DNA from: Lepidostoma basale
Lineage: Eukaryota > Arthropoda > Insecta > Trichoptera > Lepidostomatidae
Length of the DNA stretch: 64,000 nt
Reading direction: 5' to 3'
Assembly: GCA_022606425.2 (NCBI GenBank)
Contig: JAHDVF020001552.1
Location: forward strand, 310,001-374,000
Shown here: piece by piece, positions 11,313-23,328 of the stretch
Numbering within the stretch: position 1 is the stretch's first letter
How the letters are laid out: each line of letters begins with the position of its first letter
The notes under the pieces: model-generated
The model's database searches: none
Told to the model about the DNA's origin: nothing
Seen by the model: only the letters and a program-made list of their open reading frames with translations
Position numbers and translations under genes: made by a program

Positions 11313-12100
11313 ATAGCTTTCATATAATATTTAACAATTACACAAATACTATATAACTAACTTTCAAACCATTTATCTAAAAGAAAGAATTGACACCTTT
11401 TTAAAATAGTCTTTTAACTTTTAACCTCTTTATAAAATAATTTTGTGAACTCATCATATTATTTTCTAATTCTAACTCCAATAAGTTGAATAAAATATTA
11501 ATATTTTGAATTATTAAAAGGTTCGACACCACTTCCTTATCAATTTAAGTTTTTTAGCTAAGTGTCAAGTGAACCTTGCTAAATAACATAAAAATAAGGG
11601 GTCGTATTGAATGAGCGAAGACTATATCGTACGGTGAATTTCAATGTTTCGGTTTATTAAATTAGGTTTTGGACATTCATTGTTAAGATCAATATACTTA
11701 AACTTCGCCATAAATAAAATGACTAAAGCATGGTCAATCAAGTACATCAGAAAAAAACAGTAACTTCTAGTATTTTTCTAGACATAAAGTAATGACCCAA
11801 AGTGAACATAAAAAAACTAATTCGTTTTTAAGTTCCAGTAACACTCTCAAATTCACCCTTAATGGCACATTAAGATGTCGGTTTGAAGCGCCTGGTAGCA
11901 TTATTAGGCAAAACGGAAGAATTTAATTTATTTTACGGTAACACCTGAATTTAAAACATTTCAGTCCGAATACAGATTAGATTACGCATTCTCGATCGCG
12001 AAAATAAATACAAGACAATCAAACCTACATACGAATAAAAGTAACGTTTTTATAATGCATTAAAACAATTAGATATTATATTATACTTTATTGTCATAAT
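11313..12100. other. no gene seen
   Basis: AT-rich sequence without a recognised repeat or coding signal. Confidence 0.5.
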
Positions 12101-12101
12101 T

Positions 12102-12340
12102 AATACGATGGAAAACGTCTGGCTTATAAAAGTTTTATTATATGTTATGGAAATAACATGTTTCGCCTTACTAAACATTTTTCTAATGTGCCTGAAATTT
12201 TTTTTATCTTTCTAATGCCTTAGCAAGGTGAATTATGTTATTCCCATATAATATATTAACTTTTATTAAATATTAAAACTTTTAAAACAGACGTTTTCAT
12301 TTGTATCCATTATTGAAAATAGAGTTTGGCATCATTATTA
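12102..12340. repeat. foldback family A
   Basis: The left arm contains GAAAACGTCTGG and AACATGTTTCGCC. The right arm contains AATGCCTTAGCAAGGTGAA and AACAGACGTTTTCATTTG. Confidence 0.7.
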
Positions 12341-12349
12341 ACTTACTCT

Positions 12350-12595
12350 CTTAAACAGCCGTCGTCATCCACTGCTAGACATGGGCCTCCCCCATACTTC
12401 TACACGCACTCTTGTCTTGTGCCTTTCGCATCCAATCTTCAGCAATTCTTCAAATGTCATCGGTCCATCGTGTGGGAGGTCTCCCTATGTTTCTTTTATC
12501 TTCGCGAGGTCTCCACTCTACCACCCTTCTGGTCCATCTACTGTCTACCAATCTGGCAACATGTCTCGCAAATGCCTGTGCAAACATCTGTTAAG
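12350..12595 (-). mobile_element. RTE-type LINE, RT C-terminal fragment
   Basis: On the minus strand the frame reads RHVARLVDSRWTRRVVEW, then RPRED, GRPPTRWTDDI, a stop, WMRKAQDKSACRSMGEAH. This is the standard C-terminal tail of insect RTE-like endonuclease-reverse transcriptases (GRW...EWRPR..RS.GRPP.RW.DD). In-frame stops show it is dead. Confidence 0.8.
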
Positions 12596-12774
12596 AAACA
12601 ATAAATCATTTATCAGTTCTAATTCACAGAAACCTAACATTTTACCAAATTGTAATTTAAAGAAAACTGTGATATAAAAATATGATTAAGAAACTGAAAC
12701 ATCCCTTTCATTACACATTCACCGTAATAAATAAGTGAATTCACATAAGAATAAGCTCAACTCCCTCAAGCAGC

Positions 12775-12910
12775 CGCAAAGAACGTGCCAATGGGAACTC
12801 GCCAACCCGGAAGACCTGCGAAGAGATGGTTGGAGTTCTGTGTCCCAGGAGACTTCAACGTCATAAAAACAGATTCACAGATCTATTCAAAGAGGAAGAA
12901 GAAGAAGAAG
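12775..12910 (+). mobile_element. LINE RT tail fragment
   Basis: The frame contains a GTRQPGRPAKRWLEF segment, the G.R..GRP..RW motif of LINE RT tails. It ends in GAAGAAGAAG repeats, as many LINE 3' ends here do. Confidence 0.55.
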
Positions 12911-14850
12911 ACATAAGAATATTTTTTTTTATTATTATGTGAATTACGATTCTGTATGTAGAATTCCAAGTCAAAAAGTGATCGGAGAGTTCGATCTGCT
13001 CTAGTGTTCATTTCATCCGAGAGCCAGGTTCCAGTGTAATCTGTAGTATTAATACCTCCGATGTCCCTCATATGTTACTCGAGTGTGGTCCTACTCTGGG
13101 TACCCTCCAAATCTCCGATGCAACCCTTGAACGATCGCTCCATAAAGCTAAAAAATCAACCCGCATCGGTCTCGGCTACGACCGAATAAATCTCGCTAAT
13201 AGCTGACCGATATCGGCCCTTCTGAGATTTACGTGGGACCCACGTGGAAACCGTGGGCCAGGGGGCCGAGGGAGCTGAGGGAACTGGGAAGCTACTAGCA
13301 TCTCAGAGGGAAACATTCGATCGTAGTTAGGGAGGCGGTGAAAGATTTGATTTACGAATGTTACATTTAATAACTTGGTCATAATATTATTGAAAAGGGC
13401 TTCCAACTAAACTTATTCTATAATATCCATCTTATTTTTATTTGGAAATGACAATGAAATGTTCCAAAATCTACTGTCAACAGCATTATATTGACATTTT
13501 ACTTGTGAATGTAATCGTAATTAATATTTTTAAATAATTTATAACAATATAATAACGGGTTACTCCAGTACGGAGAAAATGAATAAATAAATCAAATAAA
13601 CAAAACACTCATAGAATTTTTGAAATCTGTTAAATATCTGTAGAAAATACCGTGGTATTTTATAATAGATTAATTTATTTCGAAGTGTTATGGCAATATA
13701 GAGATAAAATAATTTAAAAATAAAATAAAACCCTCAGTTTTTTTCTTTAAATAGCTTATTTGCTTATCTTATCATATCATTTTACTTATAGGAAAGCTCG
13801 CAAATATTCATGTTGATTTTTTGTTACTAAATAACAAAATATTATTCAAATTAGTTTTTTTCGTGAATTCAAATAAACCAAAATCATTTAGTTTAATTTT
13901 ATCATCTAAAGCTTACATATATGTGAATGCAATTCTTTTGAGTTAGCTTTATTTTCGAAATATCATACATAATATACAATAAAGGCCACCTAATGCTAAG
14001 TGCTACACTTGTAAGTACCACAAACGTATATTACTATACATAACGTCCACCAATACTAGCGCTTCATCGCGGACTCTTCAAACCCTTCCCCAGAGACATG
14101 ATCCAAACAAGGACATCGTGGTTTTAATATTATATAATTCAAGAACAAACAAATATCAGGATATTTTGGGCTATATAAATGTTGCCCTTAAAGGATACAG
14201 TATTACCCAATGCCCAAAGGAAAAACCCACTCTGTCTGGACCCAAATCCAATCGAAGTTTTAAATTTTTTTCTGATTTATGGCTGTTCAAAAGGCTTAGA
14301 AGTGTATTACGTATATAAGGATATCAATCATTGTTTAAAATATCTAAAAATTTGATTTAAAAAAAGGTTTTTGCCTGTAATCTTTTTACATTGAAATCAA
14401 GCTTTTAAATTATAATTTGCATACACATTTTTATTACTTCAAAAAATATATGTTCATGTAGGTATTTAATAACGTATTATTGGTTCTTTGAAAAATGGTA
14501 TAATGGTATAATAAATATTAGTGTAAAGGTCAGTTTTTTAGAATTTGAATTATATATTTTGGGTGACATACGTTTTTCATTGTAAGGGAATTATCAAAAA
14601 CATGATATTTGACATTAATTTTATATAATGTCCTATCAAGGCGAAACAAATGACTCCTATTAAATATCAAATGACTTTTAGAAAACGGAAGAATTATATA
14701 TATTATAAATAAAATGAGTTATAAGCAAAAAACCTAATTTATTTTAAAAAAATAATCTTTTAACATCGTTAACGTACGGAATGCTGTATAAAATGTGTGT
14801 ATAAAAACTATTACGCATATGTTAACGGATCTTCGCTGAACTGAAATCTG
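12911..14850. other. no gene seen; GC-richer patch at 13080-13340
   Basis: Mostly AT-rich. The patch at 13080-13340 has short palindromes (CGTGGGACCCACG, CCGATATCGG) and a 76-codon minus ORF without recognisable features. It may be conserved non-coding DNA or an old insertion. Confidence 0.4.
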
Positions 14851-14886
14851 CTGTTTTATAGAAGTTTTTATTCAACTCGTTGCAGT

Positions 14887-15020
14887 TTTTATACACTAGT
14901 AAATGGAGCAGAATATGGTAATTAACGAGAATTGATGTGACTTTATACATTTTTAACAAAGAATTATTTGGGTAGGTCCAGAAATGTTGGAAAGTGTTTC
15001 TTGGAACTCGTTAAGAAATG
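14887..15020. repeat. half copy of a foldback MITE (family D)
   Basis: It matches one arm of the foldback at 43411-43660, from ACACTAGTAAATGGAGCAG to GAAAGTGTTTCTTGGAACTC. Just before it (14850-14870) is a family A scrap, CTGTTTTATAGAAG. Confidence 0.7.
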
Positions 15021-15225
15021 TTATGACAATGGTTACATAGTTAGGGGATACTAAATGATATTATATAAATCAAAAATAAGTTATTTGAGGTGGAAAAAAA
15101 TAAAGTGTTTCTAAGAAAAACAGATTTTAATAATAATATTTAACTAAGCATTAATTAATTAAAACCGGAAACATTGTTATCATTTATTTGTTTAGAGTTA
15201 TAAATAGTTTTACAACGACAAAATC

Positions 15226-15392
15226 CCTATCACGCCGTTTTCTCGGAAGTAGGCAGAGAGAATGGGCAGCCACATTTCTCTTTCCACACCTCTCTAGCTT
15301 CCACCACATTCATACAGCGAGTCATACACGCACGTCGGTAATTTCAACTTCTAACATGGCCGATCTTTGCAAGAGTTTTATGTGTTTCTAAA
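15226..15392 (-). mobile_element. LINE L-A 3' fragment
   Basis: Antisense L-A tail: ATCACGCCGTTTTCTCGGAA and GTAGGCAGAGAGAATGG, then the antisense of VEEAR..RACM..RSR. Confidence 0.75.
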
Positions 15393-15584
15393 TGATCTTC
15401 TTAATAATTGTTAATATTTATTTGAAATGATAGATTTTATTTATATACAGTTTTCATTCGTATTCATTATTATTATTAGAGATGGGAGCTCAGGAGATTT
15501 AAAGTTGAAAGGGTATTTAAAGAGAAAATAGTGAATTGAGGTAGTTTAATAAATAAAGTGGATAAAGCAGAAATTAATACAAAT

Positions 15585-15755
15585 GAATACGTCTGTTTTG
15601 TAGAAGTTTTAGTATAATATATTGGAACGATACGTTTCGACTTAGAAAGGCATAACATAATATTCCCATAAATTATAATAAAACTTCTAGAAAACAGACG
15701 TTTTCATTCTTATTTATTGTTATTTAATATGAAGTCTTGCATCATTGTTTAACAT
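15585..15755. repeat. foldback family A, compact
   Basis: The arms are ACGTCTGTTTTGTAGAAG and its inverted partner CTTCTAGAAAACAGACG. The centre keeps GATACGTTTCGACTTAG. Confidence 0.7.
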
Positions 15756-15759
15756 TGTT

Positions 15760-16260
15760 CAAGTTGTATATTATCACAAACTACCGTGAGCTTTACAGTA
15801 GAATGAACAGAGGGTTGTTTAAATTTCATAACTGTGTAATAAACACAAAACTTGATTTTGTACTAAAATGTGTTTCGTCTCCGTATTTGAATTCGTCACG
15901 TTTGCAATCGTTAAAAGTTATCTGGAACCAGAATTCAGACGAGTATTTCGACGGTTTTAAAACAATATACGAGTATGTAGCAGTCGGCTTTTGTTTCGGC
16001 GATTATAACTTCATCGAGTTCCTTATTCAAAAGTTTCACTTGAAAGATAAGATTTTACATTTAACATGTTTGATTATTTGATCACAAATATAACTTCAAC
16101 AATGATGCTAAATTTAATATCAAATTAGTGATATATGAACAAATGAACATGTTTCATCGTGTTTGGATATAATTGATTTACATTACAGTAGTGTGTCAAT
16201 TGCAAATGTACACAATAGTGCATGTAAATATAATATTCATCAGAGCAGTATAACAACTGA
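15760..16260. other. no gene seen
   Basis: The 114-codon + ORF at 15737-16081 is AT-rich, has no recognisable domain and overlaps repeat-derived sequence. I do not call it a gene. Confidence 0.5.
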
Positions 16261-16274
16261 GTTGAACTAGTTGT

Positions 16275-16345
16275 TATACATACTTCCTTGATGAAGCTTG
16301 GGTCCAAGCGAAACTAGTTGGCAGCAACTAAAATAACCATAACGT
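16275..16345 (+). repeat. family C solo arm with hammerhead-like core
   Basis: The core at 16288-16319 is TTGATGA, A, GCTTG/CAAGC stem, GAAAC, TA, GTT. Only the first base of the heptamer departs from CTGANGA. Confidence 0.6.
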
Positions 16346-16554
16346 GAATAAATACAAAGTTAACTGTTTAATTTAAAAAAAAACATAAGAACAAATACAT
16401 AAAAAGGTTCGACAAATCACGAAAATTTTATTTTAGCAGTTGATAGATTATTGTAACCCAACAAAAAACACTCGCTAAAAATAAATAATATGTTAATTGT
16501 GATACATAAACAAAGTTTTTTAATTTATAATGTTGAAGTATCAGTGTTTCGGCC

Positions 16555-16670
16555 AAAACAATGAATACGAATGAAAACGTCAGTTTTCTAGAAGTTTTAT
16601 TATATTTTATGGGAATGACATGTTTCGTCCTTCTAAGGCATTATCAAATGATTGTCAATCAATCATATGT
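16555..16670. repeat. family A single arm
   Basis: Near-consensus arm from AATACGAATGAAAACGTC to GACATGTTTCGTCCTTCTAA and GGCATTATCAAATG. It is preceded by the family G tail TGTTTCGGCCAAAACAATG. Confidence 0.75.
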
Positions 16671-16909
16671 TAGGCGATTCCATCTCCCAAAGGTCGCTGG
16701 ATCCTTCCTTGGGGGCATTGACGGGTCCAGAGGCGAAAGTATTTTATAAATTAACGATGAAATACTTTGATGATACTACATACTATTACGAACAAAATAC
16801 TGAATCCAACTCTCTTTAGTTTCTTGAATAAAAATATAATATTTCTCTATTTATTTCTTTATACACTTTGTTTATACAACACTTATATTTAAAAAATGTA
16901 AATTACATA

Positions 16910-16940
16910 AACATGTTTCGGACATCCAGTCCTTCTTCAT
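16910..16940 (-). ncRNA. hammerhead-like core, family E left arm
   Basis: Read on minus: ATGAAGA, A, GGAC/GTCC stem II with a 5-nt loop, GAAAC, AT, GTT. The first base of the heptamer (C3) is A, which would be expected to impair cleavage. Confidence 0.45.
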
Positions 16941-17139
16941 TAATACATATTTAAAATATAAAAAAAATGTTTACATGATCTAACAGATGTTATAAAGATT
17001 TATTTTGGAACGTTTATGTTTTTGTTATAACAAATATTATGATTTAATTTAAAATTTAAAATAAATCTTTATAACACTTGTCAGATAATGTAAACAATTT
17101 TATAATATTCTTAAATACGTATCTTTATAAAATGTATCA

Positions 17140-17170
17140 CTGAAGAAGGACTGGTTGTCCGAAACATGTC
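17140..17170 (+). ncRNA. hammerhead ribozyme-like core, full consensus
   Basis: The order is CTGAAGA (fits CUGANGA), one A, stem II GGAC/GTCC with loop TGGTT, GAAAC, AT, GTC. C15.2-G16.2 plus A15.1-U16.1 would give a two-pair stem III with loop AT. This minimal stem III is typical of type I hammerheads in Penelope-like elements. Flanks (ATGTATCA before, TATGTAAT after) can form a stem I only with one bulged C and two G-U pairs, so activity is uncertain. Confidence 0.55.
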
Positions 17171-17308
17171 TATGTAATTTTATTTTTTTAAATGTAAGTG
17201 TTGTAAAAACAAAGTGTATAAAAAAAGAAAAAGAAAAACAAAGCAATTATAACACAAAGAATGGCGAATATACAAGAAAAGTATAATACTCTGTATTAAG
17301 TAATTATC

Positions 17309-17375
17309 GTAATACGAATGAAAACGTCTGTTTTCTAAAAGCATTATTATTATGTTTTTTTGTAAAGTTATGTAA
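17309..17375. repeat. family A arm fragment
   Basis: AATACGAATGAAAACGTCTG and TTTTCTAAAAGC are kept, then the match fades. Confidence 0.55.
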
Positions 17376-18380
17376 TGATGACCTTCTGGTAATTAACGGA
17401 GGCTAATTAGAGGGCTGTCGACCACCAGAACGATAGAGAAAAAGCTGGACGTCTTTATGACAGGACGAAATTTGATATAGGTAACATATCATTTAAATTA
17501 TGCATGTAATGTTAACTCTTTTTCACATACCTAGAATCTTAAGGATATTTAATTCGTCAGCTATAAAAGCTATTATATGTAGAGTTATTTTTTCCAAGCT
17601 TTATAAATATCAAAAAAATACCTCGTGGGTAATATTAAATAACCAGTTCAAACTTTTAAGTAAAAACCTTAAAAAAATAATACAATAATACACATCATGA
17701 TAACTTAAAATACGAAATAAATCGTGTACCATATAATTAAATGATTTATATTGTTGTGTCCATAATTTATAAACTGTAAAACATCCCCTAATACTGGAAA
17801 TCTGTTATAACAGTTTTCCCATTGATTTCCCACCCCCGCGTCTTGTCGGTCCTTTTCCTTTGTAATGACAACAATAGAGCCTTCCCCGAGGCTTGGTACA
17901 GGGATGCTGACGTTGATTAATCATCCCTGCAAACTGGCGGGGTTGTAAAGGGGGGATAAAGGATCCGAAGATGAAAAAACCCGGTTAATCTTCGCGCTCT
18001 GCCATAAATGTTATTTAAATTACTCTTTGCATTTTTTAAACATTTAATTATTCAAAAAGGAGATAACCTTCTTAACATTAAGGTCTTCATTGGTTGTTCA
18101 AGAGTTCGAGTCTTACAATTTTTCTTTTAGATTAGTTTTTAATCAAAACACTTCTTTTATATTTTAATTCGAATTTTTCTAGTTAATTCAGATTTTTAAA
18201 AATCACTTTCAAGACATCAAAAATTTACACATTTATTCAGAATTTGGAAAAACTCCCAGGATATAGTGATTTAATTAGAGATGAGAATAATTTTCAAAAC
18301 AGTATTTAATAAAACGAATAATCTTAATAGTGATAGTAAAACTAAAAAGTAATAGTATTGAAAAAAAAATAAACAACAAA
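17376..18380. other. no gene seen; GC-richer patch at 17820-17990
   Basis: The patch (CCCACCCCCGCGTCTTGTCG, later GCAAACTGGCGGGG) stands out from its AT-rich surroundings and matches no repeat elsewhere in the window. A conserved regulatory element is possible. Confidence 0.4.
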
Positions 18381-18382
18381 CC

Positions 18383-18880
18383 ATCACGCTTTCCCCCGAA
18401 AGGGTAGGCAGAGATAATGAAACGCCACACTATTTTCTCCTCACATACCTCTCTCTAGCTTCCTTCATATTCCTACAGCGAGTAATTAAGGTACCTCGAT
18501 TCTGTCTACTTCTAACAAGGCCGTCCTTTAATATTTGATTAATTTGGTCATGCCATATTTTCCTCTGCCCTCCTTGACCCGCAATCCATCCACATCGTTA
18601 ACGTGTACTTTCTAAATCAATCTTCGCAGTTTTTGATCCTTTCATAAATTTGTTCATAATATTCCTTCCATTAGGAAGGAATATTGAGCGGAAGAAAAAA
18701 GAAATTAACATTTGTAAATTTATCATAAATCGTTTTAGTACGCATATGTCTAAGAGATGAGATCTCTACCTCATTTATTCTGATCTCATCTTTCATTGCA
18801 AGTTCCATGGTTCAATACGTAATGGTTGGAACGAGAACTCCATTATGAACGGCCATTTCGCTATCATTGATAAATTATTG
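18383..18880 (-). mobile_element. LINE L-A 3' fragment
   Basis: The antisense copy starts at the tail (ACCATCACGCTTTCCCCCGA) and runs back through RPRKTW..QIN, KIMKG and the NGVLVPT-like region. It is broken by stops. Confidence 0.75.
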
Positions 18881-19205
18881 TTTGTAATAACTGCTTTAAA
18901 GGTACATATACTTTGTTTTCCGCACCAATCCTTCTGAAAAAAATACCGATTGCCGATTCTGGAGTGGAAATGGCGCCCCTGGAAATGAAAATGGAAATGG
19001 CACCCCTGCCTGCTGGACCGACGATATTATAAAGATCACTGAACGTGAAAAGATGAGAGTGGTAATGGGTAGTGGCATTCTTTGTGAGAGACCTACGTTC
19101 AGCAGTGGACGACAGACGGCTTATATGATTATAAATATTGTTTAACTTAATTATTAAAGTTGTTAAAACATGTGTAGGGAGAAAAATACCACCTCCTTCG
19201 GCTGA

Positions 19206-19420
19206 TAGTGTTTTGACTGCTACCCCGAAGGTTCCGGGTTCGATCCCAGCGATGTCTGTGTGATTGTCTCATTGTCTTTGGCCTGAACTCATGCAACAAT
19301 AAAATGGCGATTGATTAAATACCTATCACATGTCACGAGAATAAATATAATAAATATACCCCTTATATCGATTTGATAATGATATATAGAGCAATTCAAC
19401 AAAATAATAATTATGATTGT
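19206..19420 (+). mobile_element. tRNA-derived SINE S1
   Basis: GACTGCTACCCCGAAGGTTC, B box GGGTTCGATCCCAG, then the S1 body (AATAAAATGGCGATTGATT). It follows a scrap of L-B LINE (19172-19205). Confidence 0.8.
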
Positions 19421-19459
19421 TCTCCTCGCCACGAAATATAAAAAAATTATAATTAAATA

Positions 19460-19665
19460 AAACGATGTTTATTAACAACTTCCACTTTTATCTTTATTTC
19501 GACAGCGACCGGTTTCGCCAGGCTCGTTGGCATTGACAGACTGATCACCAGTATGTCGATGTCAGTGAGCCTGGTGAAACCGGACGCTGACCAAATAAAG
19601 ACAAAAGTGAAAGTATTATAGTTAAAAAACATCGTTTTATTTAATTATTATTTAAAATGAACTTC
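19460..19665. repeat. foldback element family H
   Basis: Inverted arms TAAATAAAACGATGTTT and AAACATCGTTTTATTTA. The GACCGGTTTCGCCAGGC core on minus reads GCC-T-GGC, GAAAC, CG, GTC. The heptamer before it is degenerate. Confidence 0.7.
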
Positions 19666-19694
19666 TATCAAAAGATTTCAGTAAAATCATTTTA

Positions 19695-20035
19695 TTATCT
19701 ATAAAAATGGACAGAAATATCAAAGTTCAGAGCCTATCCCATGTGGCGCAGGACAGAGATGCCTTTGCTGCAGTGATAGCCAACGTTGTGGGGAACAATA
19801 CACGGTATCGGGTGAAGAAGAAGACAAAACCACCAAGTAAAGCATGGCAAGACCAAATACATAAATTATATAACGACTACATTCGAAGTCGGAAAAATCG
19901 ACGAGTGTGCATGTTACGATGTATGAATGTACAGGAATCTCGCTAAGTATATCAGGACAGGGTTGTATTGCGGTATATTCTCTCTGCCTACGCCTCCTGA
20001 AAGGCTTGACGGTTATTTAATCAGTTGGTAAAATG
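19695..20035 (+). mobile_element. chimeric LINE fragments L-B then L-A
   Basis: 19707-19805 reads HVAQDRDAFAAVIANVVG (L-B tail). At about 19815 it switches to KAWQDQIHKL, RSRKNRRVCMLRCMNVQES (L-A tail). Either one insertion landed in the other or the transcript was chimeric. Confidence 0.65.
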
Positions 20036-20040
20036 AAGCA

Positions 20041-20684
20041 TTTATTTCTAAAGAATAAAATCTAAATAGTTGACTGTGCGACACGTTTAACTATTTCTTT
20101 CCGCTTCTTCCGTCGATTGAAGTTTATGTGTACATTAGATTGAAAATCGGAAATAAAAATTGACCATTAACATCGGGAACTGCTCCAGCGTTCAAACAGT
20201 TGTGGAAGGTTTCTAAATAATTGTTATTGCACCGTAAAAAATATTTACAGGCTATTCTCGAAGCAATGAATCGGATTTTAAACATTAAATTTACGAATTC
20301 TATTATTGCCGCAAACTTTTACAGTTTTTGGATGGGGTATTGATTCAGCGTTGATTCATTTTATTACAGAAAAATACGTTCTTAAATTAAAGCACCACAA
20401 TGTAACGGGCAGAGCTTATTTGCGGTTCAACTATTTTTATAGACTAGAATATTTTAGTAACTTTAAATACTCTTATTTGATGATTAGGAAAATTGATTTT
20501 TCTATAGAAGTTTTTTAAATATAAATTAAATATTTTTAATTATTTGAAATTGTTATTTTTACACATATAAACGTTTTTTATTGAATAATAATAAAATTTC
20601 TGTATTAACTAGTAAATTTTGTTTCAAACGTATAAATTGTATTAATAAGATTTTAATATATTGATTTTTTACTACAAATGAAAA
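20041..20684. other. no gene seen
   Basis: AT-rich, only short unrecognised ORFs. Confidence 0.5.
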
Positions 20685-20830
20685 CGTCTGTTTTCTGCAT
20701 TCGATATTACCTCAGACAGGCAAAACATGTCATTGATATAAAATATAAAAAAGCTTTTAGAGAGGTAACGTTTTCATTCATACTGATTAATTAATATAGA
20801 GTTTTACATTTGAGTTTTACATAAATTTGT
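20685..20830. repeat. foldback family A, degraded
   Basis: CAAATGAAAACGTCTGTTTT on the left and GTAACGTTTTCATTCATACT on the right, with a GGCAAAACATGTCATT centre. Confidence 0.65.
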
Positions 20831-20844
20831 GTATTTATGTAGCA

Positions 20845-21440
20845 TGTTCACAGCGGATGGTAGAACGGATAGTGACGTCGAAAGAAGGGTTGGTGCGGGT
20901 AACAAAGTGAATGGAACTTTAAAAATAGTTATTGGAAACAAGAATTTACCCATGAAAGCGAAAACGGCCGATCACAATGGAGTTCTCGTCCCAACCCTAA
21001 TGTATGGAAGCGAAGCATGGAACTGGTAGAAGATGGATGTAAGCAGAATAAATGCGGTAGATATGAGATCCCTAAGACGTATGTGTGATAGAACGACATA
21101 CGACAGAATCTCAAATACTGATATTAGGAAGGAATGTAGAGCGAAAGAAGGTGTTTTGAACAAAATTATGAAAGGATCGCTGCGTTGGTTCGGACATATG
21201 GAGCGCATGGGTGAAGAAAGAATGGTTAAAGTAGTATACGATAACGATGTAAATGGAGTAAGGAGTCGAGGTAGACCGAGCAAAACATAGCATGACCAAA
21301 TTAACCAAATATTAAAGGTTGGCCATGTCAGAAGCCGGAAGAATCGACGAGAATGTGAAGGAAGCTAGAGGGGTATGTCAGGATAGAGTAGTGTGGCGGT
21401 CTATTCTCTCTACCTAGCCCTGCGATGAAACGGCGTGATA
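20845..21440 (+). mobile_element. LINE L-A, longest 3' fragment
   Basis: RT C-terminal sequence in nearly continuous frames: RRVGAGNKVNGTLKIVIGNK, LVPTLMYGSEAW, MRSLRRMC, KIMKGSLRWFGHMERMGEE, RSRGRPSKT, a stop, DQINQILKVGHVRSR. It ends at GAAACGGCGTGATA. The many stops show it is not active. This copy best defines the L-A family. Confidence 0.85.
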
Positions 21441-21889
21441 TTTTGTTGCTGTGTCAAATCGCATTAATGTTTGTTGTGTCAATTACAAGCAAGCAAGGAT
21501 TGTGTTCAAATTAATGTTGAGGTATAAAGTTCTTCAAACAAAAGTTCAAACAGTTATGTTGGTAAACACGTTTTTTTTTACAATCTTACCCTTATTCTGA
21601 CTCACGTCTTCCAATTAAAAGATAGAACGGACCGAATACACAATTAGTAGTTATAATGTTAACTGGGAATGCCAAATTCATTCATGATTTTTAACTTTTA
21701 TCTACTTTGTCCCCTTTTTTATTATTTCTTATTTAAATCCAAATGAATCATTAACCTAATCCGAGATTTTTGCCGATATGAGATCGAAACCGTCACTGTT
21801 ATTTGAAATATAGTAAAATAAGTTTCAACGGATTCAAAAATGATTTTTTTATCAAAGTTTTATATAATTTCTATTTAACCATTTTGATT
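21441..21889. other. no gene seen
   Basis: No coding or repeat signal recognised. Confidence 0.5.
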
Positions 21890-22375
21890 TCAAATTACTA
21901 TGTTAAGAAACACTCTGAAACCTAACCTAATAACCTGAGACTCCGACAAAGAATGATTAAATGTACTATATGGGTATGAAATTTGGACTCTGAAAGTGGA
22001 GGCGTTTGAGATGTCAATATACCGCAGAATGCTCCGTATACCGTGGACCAATATGGTCAGTAATGCAGACGTACTACAGAGAGCCAGAACCAATAGAGAG
22101 TTGTTGTCGAGTGTGGAAGTTAGAAAGGTTTCATATTTGTGCTATGTGAAGATAAATACCACTTCGTTCGGCTGACAATAATGAGTAAAATAGAGGAACG
22201 TCAGGGAGTAGGCAGGGGGAAGTTGTCCTGGTTGCGATATATAACAGAATGGACTGGAATGAGCAGAGTTCAGAACCTGTTCCACGTGGCGCAGGATAGA
22301 GATACTTTCACTGCAGTTATCGCTAATATTGGGGGGACCGGACATGCCATTGGAGATGAAGAATGTTAAGAAAGA
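21890..22375 (+). mobile_element. LINE L-B 3' fragment
   Basis: Shares YRRMLRIPWT, ADVLQRARTNRELLSSVEVR, then RQGVGRGKLSWLRYITEW and VQNLFHVAQDRDTFTAVIAN with the copy at 24800. Frames are broken. Confidence 0.8.
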
Positions 22376-22660
22376 TTTTGTATGAAGATTTATACTATAA
22401 AATTGAAGAAGGTCATGTGATGTGAAGAAACACATTGCGTCTCTCACATCACATTACCCGTTACACAAGTGAACACATTGTCCGAAAAGCCCTCAGCATT
22501 CCCACAAAACCAAGAACAAGAGGTCGCCTGATGGCAACATGGTGGCCCAACATGGAAAAGAAGCTCCAACGTGAGAACCTGACAGTGGAGATGAGTCAAA
22601 ATAGAAAAGTTTGGCGTTTTCGTACGAGAAGGGCCAACCCCAGATGATGATGGGAAATGG
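22376..22660 (+). mobile_element. LINE RT tail fragment (third family, L-C)
   Basis: The frame reads HHITRYTSEHIVRKALSI, PTKPRTRGRLMATWW, LQRENLTVEMSQNRKVWRFR and ends RRANPR-stop. This is a C-terminal RT tail. A 48-nt piece of the same coding sequence (22419-22478) recurs inside the LTR element at 27151-27199. Confidence 0.7.
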
Positions 22661-23278
22661 CAAAGGGAAAGAAGAGAGGAAGACAGATGTTCTTTGTATC
22701 TTATATTTCTTAATTTTAAAGCATATTTGCCTTTTCTGTGGTGAAATAGAATATCCAGAAAACGTCAATTTTGCTGCAAAAAGATATGTCATAAAATCTG
22801 TAAACTTAAATTGAAAATGAAAAAATATGTATTTAAAAAGTCAATAATAACTTCAATTATATTATATAATGCAAAAAATATTGTGGAAAACTGGGTCAGT
22901 TCACATTTGACTGGGTCAGTACACAATTTAACTGGTTCGTTTACAATTATATATTTCCGTAAGTGATATATAAGTCCGTTGATAAAACAAAGTAATGTTT
23001 TAAATATATAATTTAGAATGAATATTTAGAAGATTTGTATTTATGAAAACTTCAATTTATTTATAAAGAAATTTTAAATATTAAATATAAAATAAATATT
23101 GACGAATTTTTTTATGAATTAAAAGTTTTTTCCACTTTTGAGAGTATTTATTATCGACTGTTTTTAATTAAATTGTTTAAAAATTCGTCATTAAGTTTAT
23201 TAAAAAATAAATACACATTGTTTATCTTAAAAAAGGAAATTTACGGACACTGAAAAGCAGTGAAGTAAAGAATAACAA
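22661..23278. other. no gene; relic foldback arm of family F at 23098-23195
   Basis: 23098-23195 keeps GACGAATTTTTTTATGAATT and TTTTTTCCACTTTTGAG of family F without the core. The rest is AT-rich. Confidence 0.5.
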
Positions 23279-23328
23279 AAACTACCCCTTCGGGGAGACA
23301 GCGTGATGGTTAGTAAGTTAGTTAGTTT
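23279..23328 (+). mobile_element. L-A LINE tail only
   Basis: ACTACCCCTTCGGGGAGACA, then GCGTGATGGTTAG and a (GTTA)n run. Confidence 0.75.

Larger units (their letters stand above)
16855..17235. repeat. foldback element family E
   Basis: Outer arms CACTTTGTTTATACAACACT and the inverse of AAGTGTTGTAAAAACAAAGTG. Each arm holds a hammerhead-like core (16910-16940 minus, 17140-17170 plus). About 190 bp of AT-rich DNA lies between the cores. Confidence 0.8.

Noticed and set aside
15737..16081. 114-codon + ORF as a gene
   Set aside because: AT-driven composition, no domain, and no supporting start or splice signals. Nearby sequence is repeat-derived.
19507..19590. Family H as a clear hammerhead
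   Set aside because: GAAAC-CG-GTC is kept, but neither the CTGANGA heptamer nor a good stem II can be placed, so only the repeat is annotated.
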